From NCBI GenBank assembly GCA_002383485.1, contig DFYY01000025.1, forward strand, positions 62,001 to 126,000: a DNA stretch of 64,000 bases, given 5' to 3'. The translations under genes and the position numbers were made by a program. The first letter of the stretch is position 1; each line of letters begins with the position of its first letter. The notes beneath the pieces are model-generated. The model worked only from the letters and a program-made list of their open reading frames with translations. It made no database searches and was not told the DNA's origin. Source of the DNA: Bacteroidales bacterium UBA4070. Its GTDB lineage: Bacteria > Bacteroidota > Bacteroidia > Bacteroidales > VadinHA17. Shown here piece by piece: positions 7,918-17,848 of the stretch.

Positions 7918-10536
7918 ATGAGACTGGGGAAAAAAATAGCGCTGTTTGCCGGCATACTGATGTTGCTGGCTATTCTGCTGCCCGTCATCTATGCTGTACT
8001 GAGGCAGGAAAAAGTCACTGCAGCCCTTATCCGGAAAGTCAATGAAAGCGTCGATACCAGGATCTCTTACGGCGGAGTGCGCCTGACAGTCTTCGAATCA
8101 TTTCCAAGCATCACTGTCAGATTCAGCGACCTGCTGATTGAACCCTCACCATTCTATGACAAAACACAGTTCGGGAAGGAGAACACAGACACACTGCTCT
8201 ATATCTCATCTCTCTCACTGACGGTGTCTACACCCTCTTTGCTTACAGGAACAGTTGCGGTGAAATCTATAACCGCCAGGAACGGTGAAGTGAATCTGCT
8301 GACTGACAGGAGAGGTGACATCAATTTCAAAGTCCTCCAGGAAAAAAAGGGGAATGGAAAAAATGTGAGACTTAAGAATATCAGCGCAGTCAGTATAAGA
8401 GCGGTCTACAACGACCGGAGTGCAGACCTACGAATATCAGGCATCATCGGGCAGGCAACGCTCGGAGGAGAGCTGTTCAGTACCGGGATCTACCTGAATA
8501 CTGAACTGAATGCGCAGATCGACTCCCTGAGCCTCAAAGGCAATACTATCAGAGACATACCGTTTGACGCCGGCGTCAAACTCCGGAAATCAGCCAGTTC
8601 CCTGTCGGTTGCCAAAGGTTCCCTCTCGGTAGCTGATCTCAGATTTGATATCAGCGGAAATATCAATTATTCAGCTTCAACACTGAATCTCTCCATAGAC
8701 GGCAGGAAGATCAGCATCACGTCACTCATTTCCCGCCTTCCGGAAAAATGGAAAAATTATACCGGCTCCTTTTCTCCAGCCGGAATCCTTGACATAAAAT
8801 GCAGTATCACAGGGCCATACGGCGAAGCAGGTAAACCTCACATAGAGCTGAATTACGGACTCACTAACGGGAAGATGAGCCATTCAGCCACGGGCTTCAA
8901 GCTAAACAACCTGGAGTTCAATGGTGAACTTGGCAACGGGGATCACAATTCTGCAGAAACTTTCCGGATTACGGTTGACAACCTGTCTGCCCGGTACGGT
9001 TCAGCTTCAGTCAACGGTTCATTCATGCTGAACAACCTCAACAGGCCGCACATAACTATGGCTCTGAGCGGTGATCTTAATTTTGACGACCTGAGCAGGA
9101 TCTTCAGGTCAGGGTACATCAGGAACCAGACCGGCACCGTTTCCGGGAGCATACGTATGACCGGAACTGTTCCTGACAGCATGAATATTGCTTCGGCGCT
9201 TCCATATCTCAAACCCGAAGTCTCCCTTCTGTTCAGGGAGTTCGGGGCTACCGTGGCTGACCGCGGACTCTCTTTTTCAGGGGTGAACGGAGCACTAAGC
9301 ATAAACAATGACCTCGTGGCAGATAACCTTTCACTGACCTTCAGAGACCAGCACTTCACTGTCAATGCCGTAATGAAAAACTTCATCCCGTGGCTGGCCG
9401 GCGGCAGCGCTCTGCCAGCGATCACAGGTGAGATACATGCTGACAGGCTGGTCACCTCATCTTTCGCACCTGAAAAAGAGAAAAACAGCAGCAGTGACAC
9501 GCTCAGCAGTGACCGCAAACAGATTGAGCTGTTTCCGTCAGACATCACCGCCAATGTCAGACTGAAGGCTGACAGCCTTATTGTCAATAAATTCAGGGCT
9601 TCAGGTTTCACTGCAAGATTAATATACAAGCCCTATGTCATTACCTTTGAAGAGGCCAGAGCCGAAGGTCTTGACGGAATACTGACCGGCGAATTAATGC
9701 TGGGAAGGCAGAAGGAGGGCGGATACATTTCCAGAACCAGCCTGGATGTAAGTGAAATTGACATAAACAAGACATTTTCAGCCTTTAATAACTTCGGACA
9801 GGACTTCATTGTCAGCGATAACCTGCAGGGCAGGCTCACCGGTAACGTAACGGTGCTGTCACCGCATGACGGCAACTACAGGATATTTCGCAAGGCCATA
9901 GTTGCAGAGGCACATCTTGTTATAAGTGAGGGAAAACTCATCAGCTTTCCGCCGGCTGAGAGTCTCTCCTCCTATCTTGATCTCAGTGAGCTCAAAAACA
10001 TCAGTTTCTCCAGGATGGAAAACGATCTTTTTATCAACAACGGCATAGTTTCAATACCCAAGATGCTCATAAACTCATCCGCGGTCAATTTTACTGTCTA
10101 TGGAACCCATGGCTTTGACGGAGATTATTCATATCATGTGCGGCTGCTTCTCTCCGAGGTCATGAGCCGAAAGGCCAGGGATCGCAACAGGGGTGTCAGC
10201 TCATTCGGACAGGTAAAAGTAGATGGCAGCGGCAAGGCTACAGTGCCACTAAAGATAGAATGCATAAACGGCAAAACTAATGTAAGTTATGATTTCGGAC
10301 AGGCACAGGAGAACATAAAAAATGACGTTGCTGTCGAGAAGCAGACGCTGAAGGGAATACTCAATGAGGAATACGGATGGTATGAAACCGATACTGCCCG
10401 TATCAGGCCGGCGGAGAGCAAGCCGAGGTTCAGTGTCACCTGGGAGGAGGGAAAGGAACAGCCGGCGACAACGGAGAAGTCTCAGGAAGAGGTTAAGGAG
10501 AGTCCGATAAAGATCCTTCTCAAAAAGAAAAAATAG
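7918..10536 (+). CDS. AsmA-family inner-membrane-anchored protein
   Basis: The 872-residue protein has an N-terminal transmembrane anchor (about 6-27) and a long periplasmic beta-rich body. The body shows repeated AsmA/DUF748-like features, including ISYGGVRLTVFESFPSITVRFSDL near the N-terminus. AsmA-like (bridge-like lipid-transfer) proteins are implicated in phospholipid transport or OM homeostasis. The C-terminus is charged and ends in poly-Lys. The kinase gene follows after 3 nt, so the two are co-translated. Confidence 0.85.
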   Translation: MRLGKKIALFAGILMLLAILLPVIYAVLRQEKVTAALIRKVNESVDTRISYGGVRLTVFESFPSITVRFSDLLIEPSPFYDKTQFGKENTDTLLYISSLSLTVSTPSLLTGTVAVKSITARNGEVNLLTDRRGDINFKVLQEKKGNGKNVRLKNISAVSIRAVYNDRSADLRISGIIGQATLGGELFSTGIYLNTELNAQIDSLSLKGNTIRDIPFDAGVKLRKSASSLSVAKGSLSVADLRFDISGNINYSASTLNLSIDGRKISITSLISRLPEKWKNYTGSFSPAGILDIKCSITGPYGEAGKPHIELNYGLTNGKMSHSATGFKLNNLEFNGELGNGDHNSAETFRITVDNLSARYGSASVNGSFMLNNLNRPHITMALSGDLNFDDLSRIFRSGYIRNQTGTVSGSIRMTGTVPDSMNIASALPYLKPEVSLLFREFGATVADRGLSFSGVNGALSINNDLVADNLSLTFRDQHFTVNAVMKNFIPWLAGGSALPAITGEIHADRLVTSSFAPEKEKNSSSDTLSSDRKQIELFPSDITANVRLKADSLIVNKFRASGFTARLIYKPYVITFEEARAEGLDGILTGELMLGRQKEGGYISRTSLDVSEIDINKTFSAFNNFGQDFIVSDNLQGRLTGNVTVLSPHDGNYRIFRKAIVAEAHLVISEGKLISFPPAESLSSYLDLSELKNISFSRMENDLFINNGIVSIPKMLINSSAVNFTVYGTHGFDGDYSYHVRLLLSEVMSRKARDRNRGVSSFGQVKVDGSGKATVPLKIECINGKTNVSYDFGQAQENIKNDVAVEKQTLKGILNEEYGWYETDTARIRPAESKPRFSVTWEEGKEQPATTEKSQEEVKESPIKILLKKKK

Positions 10537-10539
10537 CCA

Positions 10540-11685
10540 ATGGACATTTACCGAAAACGACTTCTCTGGAAGGTGCTTCTGCTCATATTTGCCGTGGTTA
10601 TCGGCCTCGGATCACTGTTTTACACTCATGACCTTGTTGACCGTCTCAAGGAGGAAGAAAGAAAGAAAGCCGAACAATGGGCTGAGGCAACACGGAGGCT
10701 TGTGACTTCAGATGACTTTGAGTTTCTGTTCCGGATTATCGAGGACAACACCACGGTGCCGGTAATCCTTATTGACGAGGAGGAGAGCATCCTCTCTCAC
10801 AGAAATCTCCCTTCCTCGCTGGCTACTGACACCCTGGCGCTGGTCCGTGAACTTAAGCGTATGGCAAAGCGGAACGAACCAATCTCCATTGAGTTGCCGA
10901 ACGGAATAGTCAACCACCTGTACTACCGTGAAAGCACCCTGTTGCGCCAGCTGCGAATTTATCCGTATGTGCAGATTGCCGTGATACTGCTGTTCATCCT
11001 CGTAGCCTATGTAGCCTTCAGCGCCTCGCGCATGGCAGAACAGAATCAGGTATGGGTGGGACTCTCAAGGGAGACTGCCCACCAGCTTGGCACCCCGACT
11101 TCCTCATTATCAGCATGGAGCGAGATCATCAGCAGCCGGTATCCAGGAACAGACATAGCCGAGGAATTGTCGGCTGACGTGGAGAGGCTCAGCCGAGTGG
11201 CTGAGCGTTTCTCTCTCATTGGATCCAAACCGAAACTGCTTTCTGATAACCTTCCTGCTCTGGCGGAGGATGCTGCTGCCTATCTAAGAAAAAGAATAGC
11301 CTCAACAATTGACCTGAAGGTCAGGAATGAGACTACGGGATGCTCATCAATACCCCTTAACCCTATCCTCCTTGGATGGGTCATAGAGAACCTTGTAAAG
11401 AACTCTGCCGATGCAATGAAAGGCAGCGGGGAGATCACAATCAGGCTCACAGAAAGTGACACCGAGGCTTTTGTTGACGTGGAAGACACCGGAAAAGGTA
11501 TTCCACGAAAGGATTTCAAGACCATCTTCAAGCCCGGGTATACTACCAGGGAGCGGGGCTGGGGACTGGGCCTTTCGCTGTCAAAAAGGATTGTCGAAGA
11601 GTACCACAAGGGGAAAATATTTGTGCTGCGCTCGGAGCCCGGCCACGGAAGCTGCATGCGGATAATACTCAAGAAAAACAGGTGA
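10540..11685 (+). CDS. Two-TM sensor histidine kinase
   Basis: The 381-residue kinase has TM helices at about 8-28 and 143-162 enclosing a short (about 115-residue) periplasmic domain. The HisKA-like box is RETAHQLGTPTSSL, with phospho-acceptor His181. The HATPase_c domain has an intact N box (NLVKNSADAM), G1 box (DTGKGI) and G2 box (RGWGLGLSLSKR). The AHQLGTP variant of the H box is common in Bacteroidota. No response-regulator gene is adjacent, so it is an orphan here. It sits between an AsmA gene and a U32 gene with 3- and 15-bp gaps. Confidence 0.92.
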   Translation: MDIYRKRLLWKVLLLIFAVVIGLGSLFYTHDLVDRLKEEERKKAEQWAEATRRLVTSDDFEFLFRIIEDNTTVPVILIDEEESILSHRNLPSSLATDTLALVRELKRMAKRNEPISIELPNGIVNHLYYRESTLLRQLRIYPYVQIAVILLFILVAYVAFSASRMAEQNQVWVGLSRETAHQLGTPTSSLSAWSEIISSRYPGTDIAEELSADVERLSRVAERFSLIGSKPKLLSDNLPALAEDAAAYLRKRIASTIDLKVRNETTGCSSIPLNPILLGWVIENLVKNSADAMKGSGEITIRLTESDTEAFVDVEDTGKGIPRKDFKTIFKPGYTTRERGWGLGLSLSKRIVEEYHKGKIFVLRSEPGHGSCMRIILKKNR

Positions 11686-11700
11686 CTGCCCTGAAGTGAA

Positions 11701-12960
11701 ATGAAGAGAAGCGATATTGAGATAATGGCTCCCGCCGGGTCGTGGGAGTCATTGCTGGCAGCCATAAAGGGCGGTGCAGACTCGGTCTATTTCGGCGTGG
11801 AAAAACTGAACATGAGAGCCCGCTCATCTCACAACTTCACCACCGCAGACCTTCCTGAGATAACAGCTATCTGCAGGAAAAACGGGCTTAAGAGTTACCT
11901 CACCCTCAACATAGTTGTATTTGATGATGAGATAAAGGAGATGAAGGAGGCGCTTGCTGCCGCTGCTGCTGCAGGAATTACTGCTGTTATTGCCACGGAT
12001 CAGGCTGCCATTATCGCTGCCCGGGAGGCAGGCGTTGAGGTGCACCTCTCCACACAACTGAATATTTCGAACAGCGGGGCATTGAAATTCTATTCGGAAT
12101 GGGCTGATGTTGTGGTTCTGTCCCGTGAGCTTAACCTGCAGCAGGTAACAACAATATATGACTCCATCATAAGTGATGATATACGTGGCCCCGGAGGAGA
12201 ACTAATCAGGCTCGAGATGTTTGTTCACGGTGCCCTGTGCATGGCTATTTCAGGAAAATGCTATCTCAGCCTTCATGAATACAACGCTTCTGCCAACAGG
12301 GGTAACTGCTACCAGACCTGCCGGAGAGGATACACTGTGAAAGACAGGGAGACCGGCTATGAATTTGACATTGACAACCAGTATATCATGTCACCCAAGG
12401 ATCTCTGTACCATAGGCTTTCTTGACCAGCTGCTCGGTGCAGGGGCACGGGTGCTGAAGATAGAAGGCAGGGCAAGACCTCCGGAATATGTTGAAACTGT
12501 CGTCAGATGCTACGGTGAAGCTGCCGCGGCTGTGGCTGACGGTACTTTCGGGAAGGAGAAAGCAGACGGTTGGATGAGACAGCTGGAGACAGTGTTCAAT
12601 CGCGGATTCTGGAACGGATACTACCTCGGGCAGAGGCTTGGAGAGTGGACCACATCTTACGGCTCCTCCGCCACCAGGCGTAAGATGCTGATCGGGAAGG
12701 TAACCAACTACTTTTCGAAACCGGGCGTAGCGGAGATTAAGCTTGAATCAGGAAAACTAACCGTGGGGGATGAACTGCTTTTTACAGGCCCCACAACAGG
12801 TCTGGTCAGGCATACTGTGACGGAACTCAGGGACGCTGCCGAAAAAAATGCTGTCACCGTACCCGGGGGAGAAATATGCTCGGTGAGACTGAGTGAGCCG
12901 GTAAGGCGATCGGACAAGGTTTTCAGGTGGGTCGAAGCCGCCGAGGCAGGGAAAGCCTGA
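11701..12960 (+). CDS. trhP: U32-family protein, TrhP/YegQ-like tRNA hydroxylation factor
   Basis: The 419-residue protein has a TIM-barrel opening (IMAPAGSWESLLAAIKGGAD) and the U32 signature FVHGALC. Further Cys residues in KCYLS, GNCYQTCRRG and KDLC are the expected [4Fe-4S] ligands, and KIEGRARPPEYV follows. U32 members TrhP (tRNA U34 5-hydroxylation from prephenate) and RlhA (23S rRNA) share this core; length and the single-module layout favour TrhP. Its stop lies 2 bp from the convergent mnmH stop, so two wobble-base modification genes sit back to back. Confidence 0.8.
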   Translation: MKRSDIEIMAPAGSWESLLAAIKGGADSVYFGVEKLNMRARSSHNFTTADLPEITAICRKNGLKSYLTLNIVVFDDEIKEMKEALAAAAAAGITAVIATDQAAIIAAREAGVEVHLSTQLNISNSGALKFYSEWADVVVLSRELNLQQVTTIYDSIISDDIRGPGGELIRLEMFVHGALCMAISGKCYLSLHEYNASANRGNCYQTCRRGYTVKDRETGYEFDIDNQYIMSPKDLCTIGFLDQLLGAGARVLKIEGRARPPEYVETVVRCYGEAAAAVADGTFGKEKADGWMRQLETVFNRGFWNGYYLGQRLGEWTTSYGSSATRRKMLIGKVTNYFSKPGVAEIKLESGKLTVGDELLFTGPTTGLVRHTVTELRDAAEKNAVTVPGGEICSVRLSEPVRRSDKVFRWVEAAEAGKA

Positions 12961-12962
12961 GA

Positions 12963-14000
12963 TTACCTCAGAGTCCGGGCTGCATCCGTCACCAGGGCAG
13001 CATTAACAACCACATCATCTGTTTCAGTATTAATGTAGGTAACCTGTCCTTCAGGTCTCTTTGACAATCCGTAATGATATGCTTTATCATAGTACTCAAG
13101 AGTAATCCTGATAGCAGTAGGGTAATCCCCCTTCTGCAGTGCATCGACAGCTTCACGGGTCCGGTCACCACCAAGTCTCTTTGAAATCTTCATAACTGAT
13201 GCCATTATCTCTTCAGCAGGGAAGGCGGTGTATTCCTCCAGCAGTCGTGGCAGGCGGGTTTCGATGCTCATCATCAGGGCAATAACCGGCGCGGACTGCA
13301 TCTTCAGTACAAAACAGTCAGGCATAAAGACCGTTCCGATGTTGCGGCTCTCATCCTCAAGCCAGACGTGTTCATCATCATGCATAGCGGCCAGGTCATC
13401 ATAAAGCAGGTTCGCAAAGTGTTCAGAGGTAGGCTGTGGCTCCTGACCCAGTGCCCCGAAGGCTGATCCCCTGTGTGATGCCAGCCCCTCCAGGTCAGTC
13501 ACCTGAACTCCGGCATTCTTCATATGTCTGAGGATTCCTGTTTTGCCACTGCCTGTCAGCCCTCCCAGAACAATGAAATTCCTATCCCTGGCCAGGTCGC
13601 TGAGTATATGATTCCTGTAAGCCTTGTATCCGCCTTCGAGCAGTGATGACTCTATACCTCCCTGCGAAAAGAGCCATGCCATGGCCTCCGAACGCATACC
13701 TCCCCGCCAGCAATGTACCAGCAGCTTTCCTCCGGAAGAAAGATCCAGAGCCTTACGCAGTTTGGCCGACATTCCGGGTGCAGCAAGGTCTATGCCGCGC
13801 AGAACAGCCTGCCTGTTACCTTCCTTTTTGAAAACAGTGCCCACTTCTGCCCTCTCCTCATCATCAAACAGGGGTATGTTTACAGCCCCGGGGATATGGC
13901 CTGCAGCGTACTCCCCGGGAGACCGTACATCAACCACCGGGGTTGTTTCTCTCTGTTCAAGGAATGCTCTGGCGGGAATTTTTCGCAGGACGAAGGACAT
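12963..14000 (-). CDS. mnmH: tRNA 2-selenouridine synthase (rhodanese + P-loop)
   Basis: The 345-residue protein has a rhodanese domain (1-115) with catalytic Cys97 in HCWRGGMRS and a P-loop (GGLTGSGKT, 146-154). This fusion defines MnmH/SelU, which converts 2-thiouridine at tRNA position 34 to 2-selenouridine, or geranylates it. Selenophosphate synthase (selD) is not in the window. The start is immediately next to the stop of the hybrid kinase gene. Confidence 0.93.
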   Translation of the reverse strand: MSFVLRKIPARAFLEQRETTPVVDVRSPGEYAAGHIPGAVNIPLFDDEERAEVGTVFKKEGNRQAVLRGIDLAAPGMSAKLRKALDLSSGGKLLVHCWRGGMRSEAMAWLFSQGGIESSLLEGGYKAYRNHILSDLARDRNFIVLGGLTGSGKTGILRHMKNAGVQVTDLEGLASHRGSAFGALGQEPQPTSEHFANLLYDDLAAMHDDEHVWLEDESRNIGTVFMPDCFVLKMQSAPVIALMMSIETRLPRLLEEYTAFPAEEIMASVMKISKRLGGDRTREAVDALQKGDYPTAIRITLEYYDKAYHYGLSKRPEGQVTYINTETDDVVVNAALVTDAARTLR

Positions 14001-16820
14001 CTATTTTGCGGACTTGTGATAACGGCCAATTACCCTCCTCAGTTCCTCAACAGTAACGGGTTTGGCAAGCAGTTCCTTCATACCGGTCTTCTCAGCCCTC
14101 AGTCTTGTCTCAGGCATATTATCAGCAGAAAGTGCAATTATCTGCGTGTTCCGGTCAAATCCGAGTATGGTCCGGGCGGCTTCAAAACCATCTATTTCCG
14201 GCATGATGAGATCCATCAGGATCAGATCATAGGACTTCTCACGGGCCATATCAATTGCCTCTGCCGCACCGGCGGCAAACTCAGCCTGCACGCCCAGGAC
14301 TTTCAGGAGCGAGCCCACGACTTTACGGTTGAGATAGTTGTCATCCACAACAAGGATAACAGGAACATCCGATTTGTCTGAATTCAGCCTGTCTGAGTTA
14401 CCTCTGAGCGACGGGAAGTATTCCTTAAGCACTTTCATGAGATCTTCGGCGGCAAAGGGTTTGACAAGGAGATGGTCAATACCCAGGTCAACGCACCTTG
14501 CATAGTGACCTTTCGGGTCCCTGGAGGTGAACATCAGTACAATATGCTCCGAAGTCAAACCGGCATCCAGAAGCGCCCTGGCGGTATCAAAACCGTCAGC
14601 TTCGGGTTCATCAAAGATAACAAGCAGGCAATATCTGCCATTCCCGCTCTTCAGGCTGGTACGAATCTGTGTGGTGGTATGCTTCTGGAAACTGGTGACC
14701 GATACAGGAAGCCCTACCCGGTGCATAATGCTGAGGAAATCGTCATCCCTGCCCTGTGAGCCGGTAATGACAAGTGTCCGGATTTCTGCAGGATCCGTGA
14801 AGCTGCTCAGTTCTATATTCTTGGATATCTTCTCATTGAGATGAACCTTTATTGTAAAGGTGACTCTCAGTCCCTTTTCACGGCCACCGGCATCCTTAGA
14901 AGCAGGACTTTCGGCAGTCAGTTCGCCACCCATCAGCTCGGTCAGCTGCCTTGCAAGAACCGGTCCAAGTTTAAGATCTTCAGCCCATTCAGAGCGTTCA
15001 CTTAAAGTGGCTATGTAATCACCAAACAGTTTTTTTATCTCAGCCCTGGTATAGGTATTACCTGTATCGGTAAGAGTGAATTCGAGGGTGAACCTGTTAC
15101 CGTCGGAGTTTCTGACCCTGCAAACGAGTTTTATCTCACCTGACTGCGTTCCTGAAACGGAATTGCTCATCAGGTTGGTGATCACCTGTCTGAGCCTGTA
15201 TGGATCGCCAATGAGGTTCTCCGGCACTGTCTGATCAATTACAGATTCAAATCTTACCGGTATTTCCGGGTTCAGGCGCCTGATAAGGTTCATGCTGTAG
15301 GCAACCTCCTCCCTGAGCCTGAACGGAATCTCATCAAGGATCATCTTTCCGGTTTCCACCTTGGAGACATCGAAGATATCGTTGATGATGCCGAGCAGCA
15401 GATCAGCCGAACGCCTGAGCAGCCTTGCAACCTCCTTTGATTCCTCAGGCAGGTCTGACCTGTTGAGCATCTCGGTCATGCCAAGGATACCGTTCAGCGG
15501 TGTGCGTATCTCAAAGCTCATTCGGGCCAGGAGTTCTGACTTGGCAATATTGGCATCGGCTTCCTGCCTGCGGGCCAGCTCGAGGAAAGTGATGTCAATG
15601 AGCGCATCCATGGTGCTGTTGCCGCCTGCAAAGCTGACCGGAATAGTGTTGATGAACAGTATTTTGTCTCCTCCAACTGAAGGTATTTTCACAACCCTTC
15701 CCTGGCTGAATTTACCTGAAATGTCACTTATATAGTCATTGCGCGACAGGTCCGGCATGAGCTTGCCTCTCATCTCCGCTTCACTGTCAAAAGAAAAGAG
15801 CGTGGCTGCCTGCCTGTTCGCCCTCACTATTTCCCTCGCCTCATTGCAGATAATGAATCCTACGGGCATCTGGTCAAGAATAGACATCAGGCTCGCTTCT
15901 GATGATTTTTTTTCTTCAAGCTGTCTCTTCTGTTTTTTTATGAAACGGCGGAAAATTATGATAATGAAAAGGATGGCTGCAAGTGTCAGCATTCCCAGAA
16001 GGAGAGTGTTTCTCACAATATATTTCTGGAAGAATTCAGTCGGAGCCGAAAAGACCAATCCGAAATCAAGGCCGAAGATGTTTACCGGGTAATAGGAAGA
16101 AAGAATTTCCTGCTCACCTTCATTTCCGGCCAGGGAGTGTGTCATCCTGCCGGAATTTCCCTGTTCCAGAGCCTCCGAGAGGTTGTCAAGGCGGGTGTAG
16201 CTCACTTCGCCGCCGTGATTGTCAAAAACGACGGCCCCGGTGCCGTCAACCACCCATTGCCACTGGTAATCTTCGATATTGTACTTTGAGAAAATGCCTG
16301 AAAAATATTGCCTGAAGTCAATTGTAATGACCAGGTTTCCCAGCACCATGCCATCCCTCAGCACAGGCAGAAAGTACCGGTACCTGTCACGGTCCGGTTC
16401 CAGCTCTTCTGTCATGTGTATAACAGGCACCGTCTGTGCCCTGTATGTACCGTCAAGCCAAGAATTCCTCTCTTTGTCCTTGAAAAGGGTATAAACATCG
16501 CCGTCTGTGTTGTAAAGCATAAGCCCGACTACTATTTCCTCATACCTGGAGTAATAGAGTTTCATCTTTTCCGTGGCACGTTCGTTTACATCGCTGTCAG
16601 TAAAGAACCGGGTTATATCATCAGAAAAATCTATCTCAGTGAGATCACTGACAATGTACATGCTGGTATTGTCAATGTCGGATCCGGCGATCATAACCTG
16701 CCTGTCAAGCAGCTTGTTGGAATATTCAAGCTGGTTTCTGTAGAGGCTGATATAGAACAGCACCGTGATTATCATCAGCAGTGCAAAAGCGGTGTATGCT
16801 GCCAGGGTGATTCTTTTCAT
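14001..16820 (-). CDS. Degenerate hybrid sensor kinase (phospho-acceptor His lost) with two receiver domains
   Basis: The 939-residue protein has TM helices at about 8-26 and 272-291 enclosing a Cache-like extracytoplasmic sensor. It then carries a PAS domain (about 306-410), a HisKA-like segment (424-490), a HATPase-like domain (500-665) and two receivers (about 680-800 and 820-935). The H box reads MSFEIRTPLNG: Phe436 (codon TTT, 15515-15513) replaces the phosphorylatable His. The N box (NLMSN) survives, but G1 is DTGNTY and G2 LKLGPV, so ATP catalysis is doubtful. Receiver 1 lacks the acidic pair. Receiver 2 is canonical (D826-D827, D870, K920). No HPt is present. It is likely a signalling scaffold whose receiver 2 is phosphorylated by another kinase. 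Confidence 0.88.
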   Translation of the reverse strand: MKRITLAAYTAFALLMIITVLFYISLYRNQLEYSNKLLDRQVMIAGSDIDNTSMYIVSDLTEIDFSDDITRFFTDSDVNERATEKMKLYYSRYEEIVVGLMLYNTDGDVYTLFKDKERNSWLDGTYRAQTVPVIHMTEELEPDRDRYRYFLPVLRDGMVLGNLVITIDFRQYFSGIFSKYNIEDYQWQWVVDGTGAVVFDNHGGEVSYTRLDNLSEALEQGNSGRMTHSLAGNEGEQEILSSYYPVNIFGLDFGLVFSAPTEFFQKYIVRNTLLLGMLTLAAILFIIIIFRRFIKKQKRQLEEKKSSEASLMSILDQMPVGFIICNEAREIVRANRQAATLFSFDSEAEMRGKLMPDLSRNDYISDISGKFSQGRVVKIPSVGGDKILFINTIPVSFAGGNSTMDALIDITFLELARRQEADANIAKSELLARMSFEIRTPLNGILGMTEMLNRSDLPEESKEVARLLRRSADLLLGIINDIFDVSKVETGKMILDEIPFRLREEVAYSMNLIRRLNPEIPVRFESVIDQTVPENLIGDPYRLRQVITNLMSNSVSGTQSGEIKLVCRVRNSDGNRFTLEFTLTDTGNTYTRAEIKKLFGDYIATLSERSEWAEDLKLGPVLARQLTELMGGELTAESPASKDAGGREKGLRVTFTIKVHLNEKISKNIELSSFTDPAEIRTLVITGSQGRDDDFLSIMHRVGLPVSVTSFQKHTTTQIRTSLKSGNGRYCLLVIFDEPEADGFDTARALLDAGLTSEHIVLMFTSRDPKGHYARCVDLGIDHLLVKPFAAEDLMKVLKEYFPSLRGNSDRLNSDKSDVPVILVVDDNYLNRKVVGSLLKVLGVQAEFAAGAAEAIDMAREKSYDLILMDLIMPEIDGFEAARTILGFDRNTQIIALSADNMPETRLRAEKTGMKELLAKPVTVEELRRVIGRYHKSAK

Positions 16821-16847
16821 TCGAAGTATGTGCCGTAAGGATAACGC

Positions 16848-17762
16848 TTATCTGTACTTTTCATTGTCCTCCAGCAGTATGCTCAGGTAGCTTTTGTATC
16901 TCCATACTTCTATCCTGTTTCCGGCTACCGCATCGCGCACGGCACATCCCGGCTCATCAAGATGAAGGCAGTTGTGGAACCTGCATTCTTTGGCAATTCT
17001 GAAGATCTCGGGAAAAAAATGGTATATCTCACGACGGTCGAAGTCAATCACCCCGAAACCCCTAATACCTGGAGTATCAATTACATATCCGCCTCCCGGA
17101 AGCGGGTGCATCTCCGGGAATGTGGTGATATGCCTGCCCTGCTCATGGTAATCTGAAATTGACGCCGTTCTTAGTGACAGGGAGGGGTTGAGCCTGTTGA
17201 GAAGCGTGCTCTTTCCAACGCCGGAATTACCTGAAAGAAGGGTGGTTTTGTCCCGAAGCAAACCCTCAGGTTCTTTCAGGTCGATATCTTCAGTGGCGGA
17301 TATAAGCAATACCCTGTAACCAATTTTTTCATAGACGGATTTGATCCGGCAGGCCTGTGCCATCTCCTCATCACAATAAAGATCGGTCTTGTTAATCACC
17401 AGTATGACCGGGATGCGGTAGGCCTCAGCAGTTGCAAGAAAGCGGTCAATGAACTCAACCGGCGTTGAAGGCATTTTGACGGTGACAAGCAACATGGCCT
17501 GATCAAGGTTTGCAGCAATAACCTGTGATTCCCGTGCCAGGTTTGAAGCCTTGCGGATTATATAGTTTCTGCGGGGAGTGAGAGCCGTTATGATGCTCTC
17601 GCCGGGATCAAAGGTCACATGGTCTCCTACAGCAACAGGGTTGGTGGTGCGTACGCCACTGACCCTGAACCGTCCCCGGAGCACACACTCATGGACGTTC
17701 CCGGACTCATCCAGTACCCGGTAGCGGCTACCCGTCGATTTTATGACAATTCCCTTTGCCAT
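16848..17762 (-). CDS. rsgA: Ribosome small-subunit-dependent GTPase A
   Basis: The 304-residue circularly permuted GTPase has an OB-fold (1-60), NKTD (124-127, G4 before G1), GNSGVGKST (178-186, G1), DTPG (G3) and a C-terminal zinc knuckle (CRFHNCLHLDEPGC). RsgA checks late 30S maturation. The upstream spacer holds the terminator of the phosphofructokinase gene, so rsgA needs its own promoter. TATTTTTG (17787-17780) on the minus strand is a candidate -7 element overlapping the terminator T-tract. Confidence 0.97.
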   Translation of the reverse strand: MAKGIVIKSTGSRYRVLDESGNVHECVLRGRFRVSGVRTTNPVAVGDHVTFDPGESIITALTPRRNYIIRKASNLARESQVIAANLDQAMLLVTVKMPSTPVEFIDRFLATAEAYRIPVILVINKTDLYCDEEMAQACRIKSVYEKIGYRVLLISATEDIDLKEPEGLLRDKTTLLSGNSGVGKSTLLNRLNPSLSLRTASISDYHEQGRHITTFPEMHPLPGGGYVIDTPGIRGFGVIDFDRREIYHFFPEIFRIAKECRFHNCLHLDEPGCAVRDAVAGNRIEVWRYKSYLSILLEDNEKYR

Positions 17763-17779
17763 TTCGGATTATTACGCAG

Positions 17780-17820
17780 CAAAAATAAAAAAGTGATGCC
17801 TCGGTTTCCCGGACATCACT
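17780..17820 (-). terminator. Intrinsic terminator of the phosphofructokinase gene
   Basis: On the minus strand AGTGATG pairs with CATCACT. The stem extends through a TCCGG/CCGAGG region (one bulged A) to a GAAA tetraloop. The sequence TTTTTTATTTTT follows. Confidence 0.85.
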
Positions 17821-17848
17821 CTTTTTATTATCGGTTCACCGACGCTTT

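Noticed and set aside
13624..14381. Several + strand open frames over mnmH and the hybrid kinase
   Set aside because: The minus-strand frames carry full domain motifs; the plus frames are compositional shadows.
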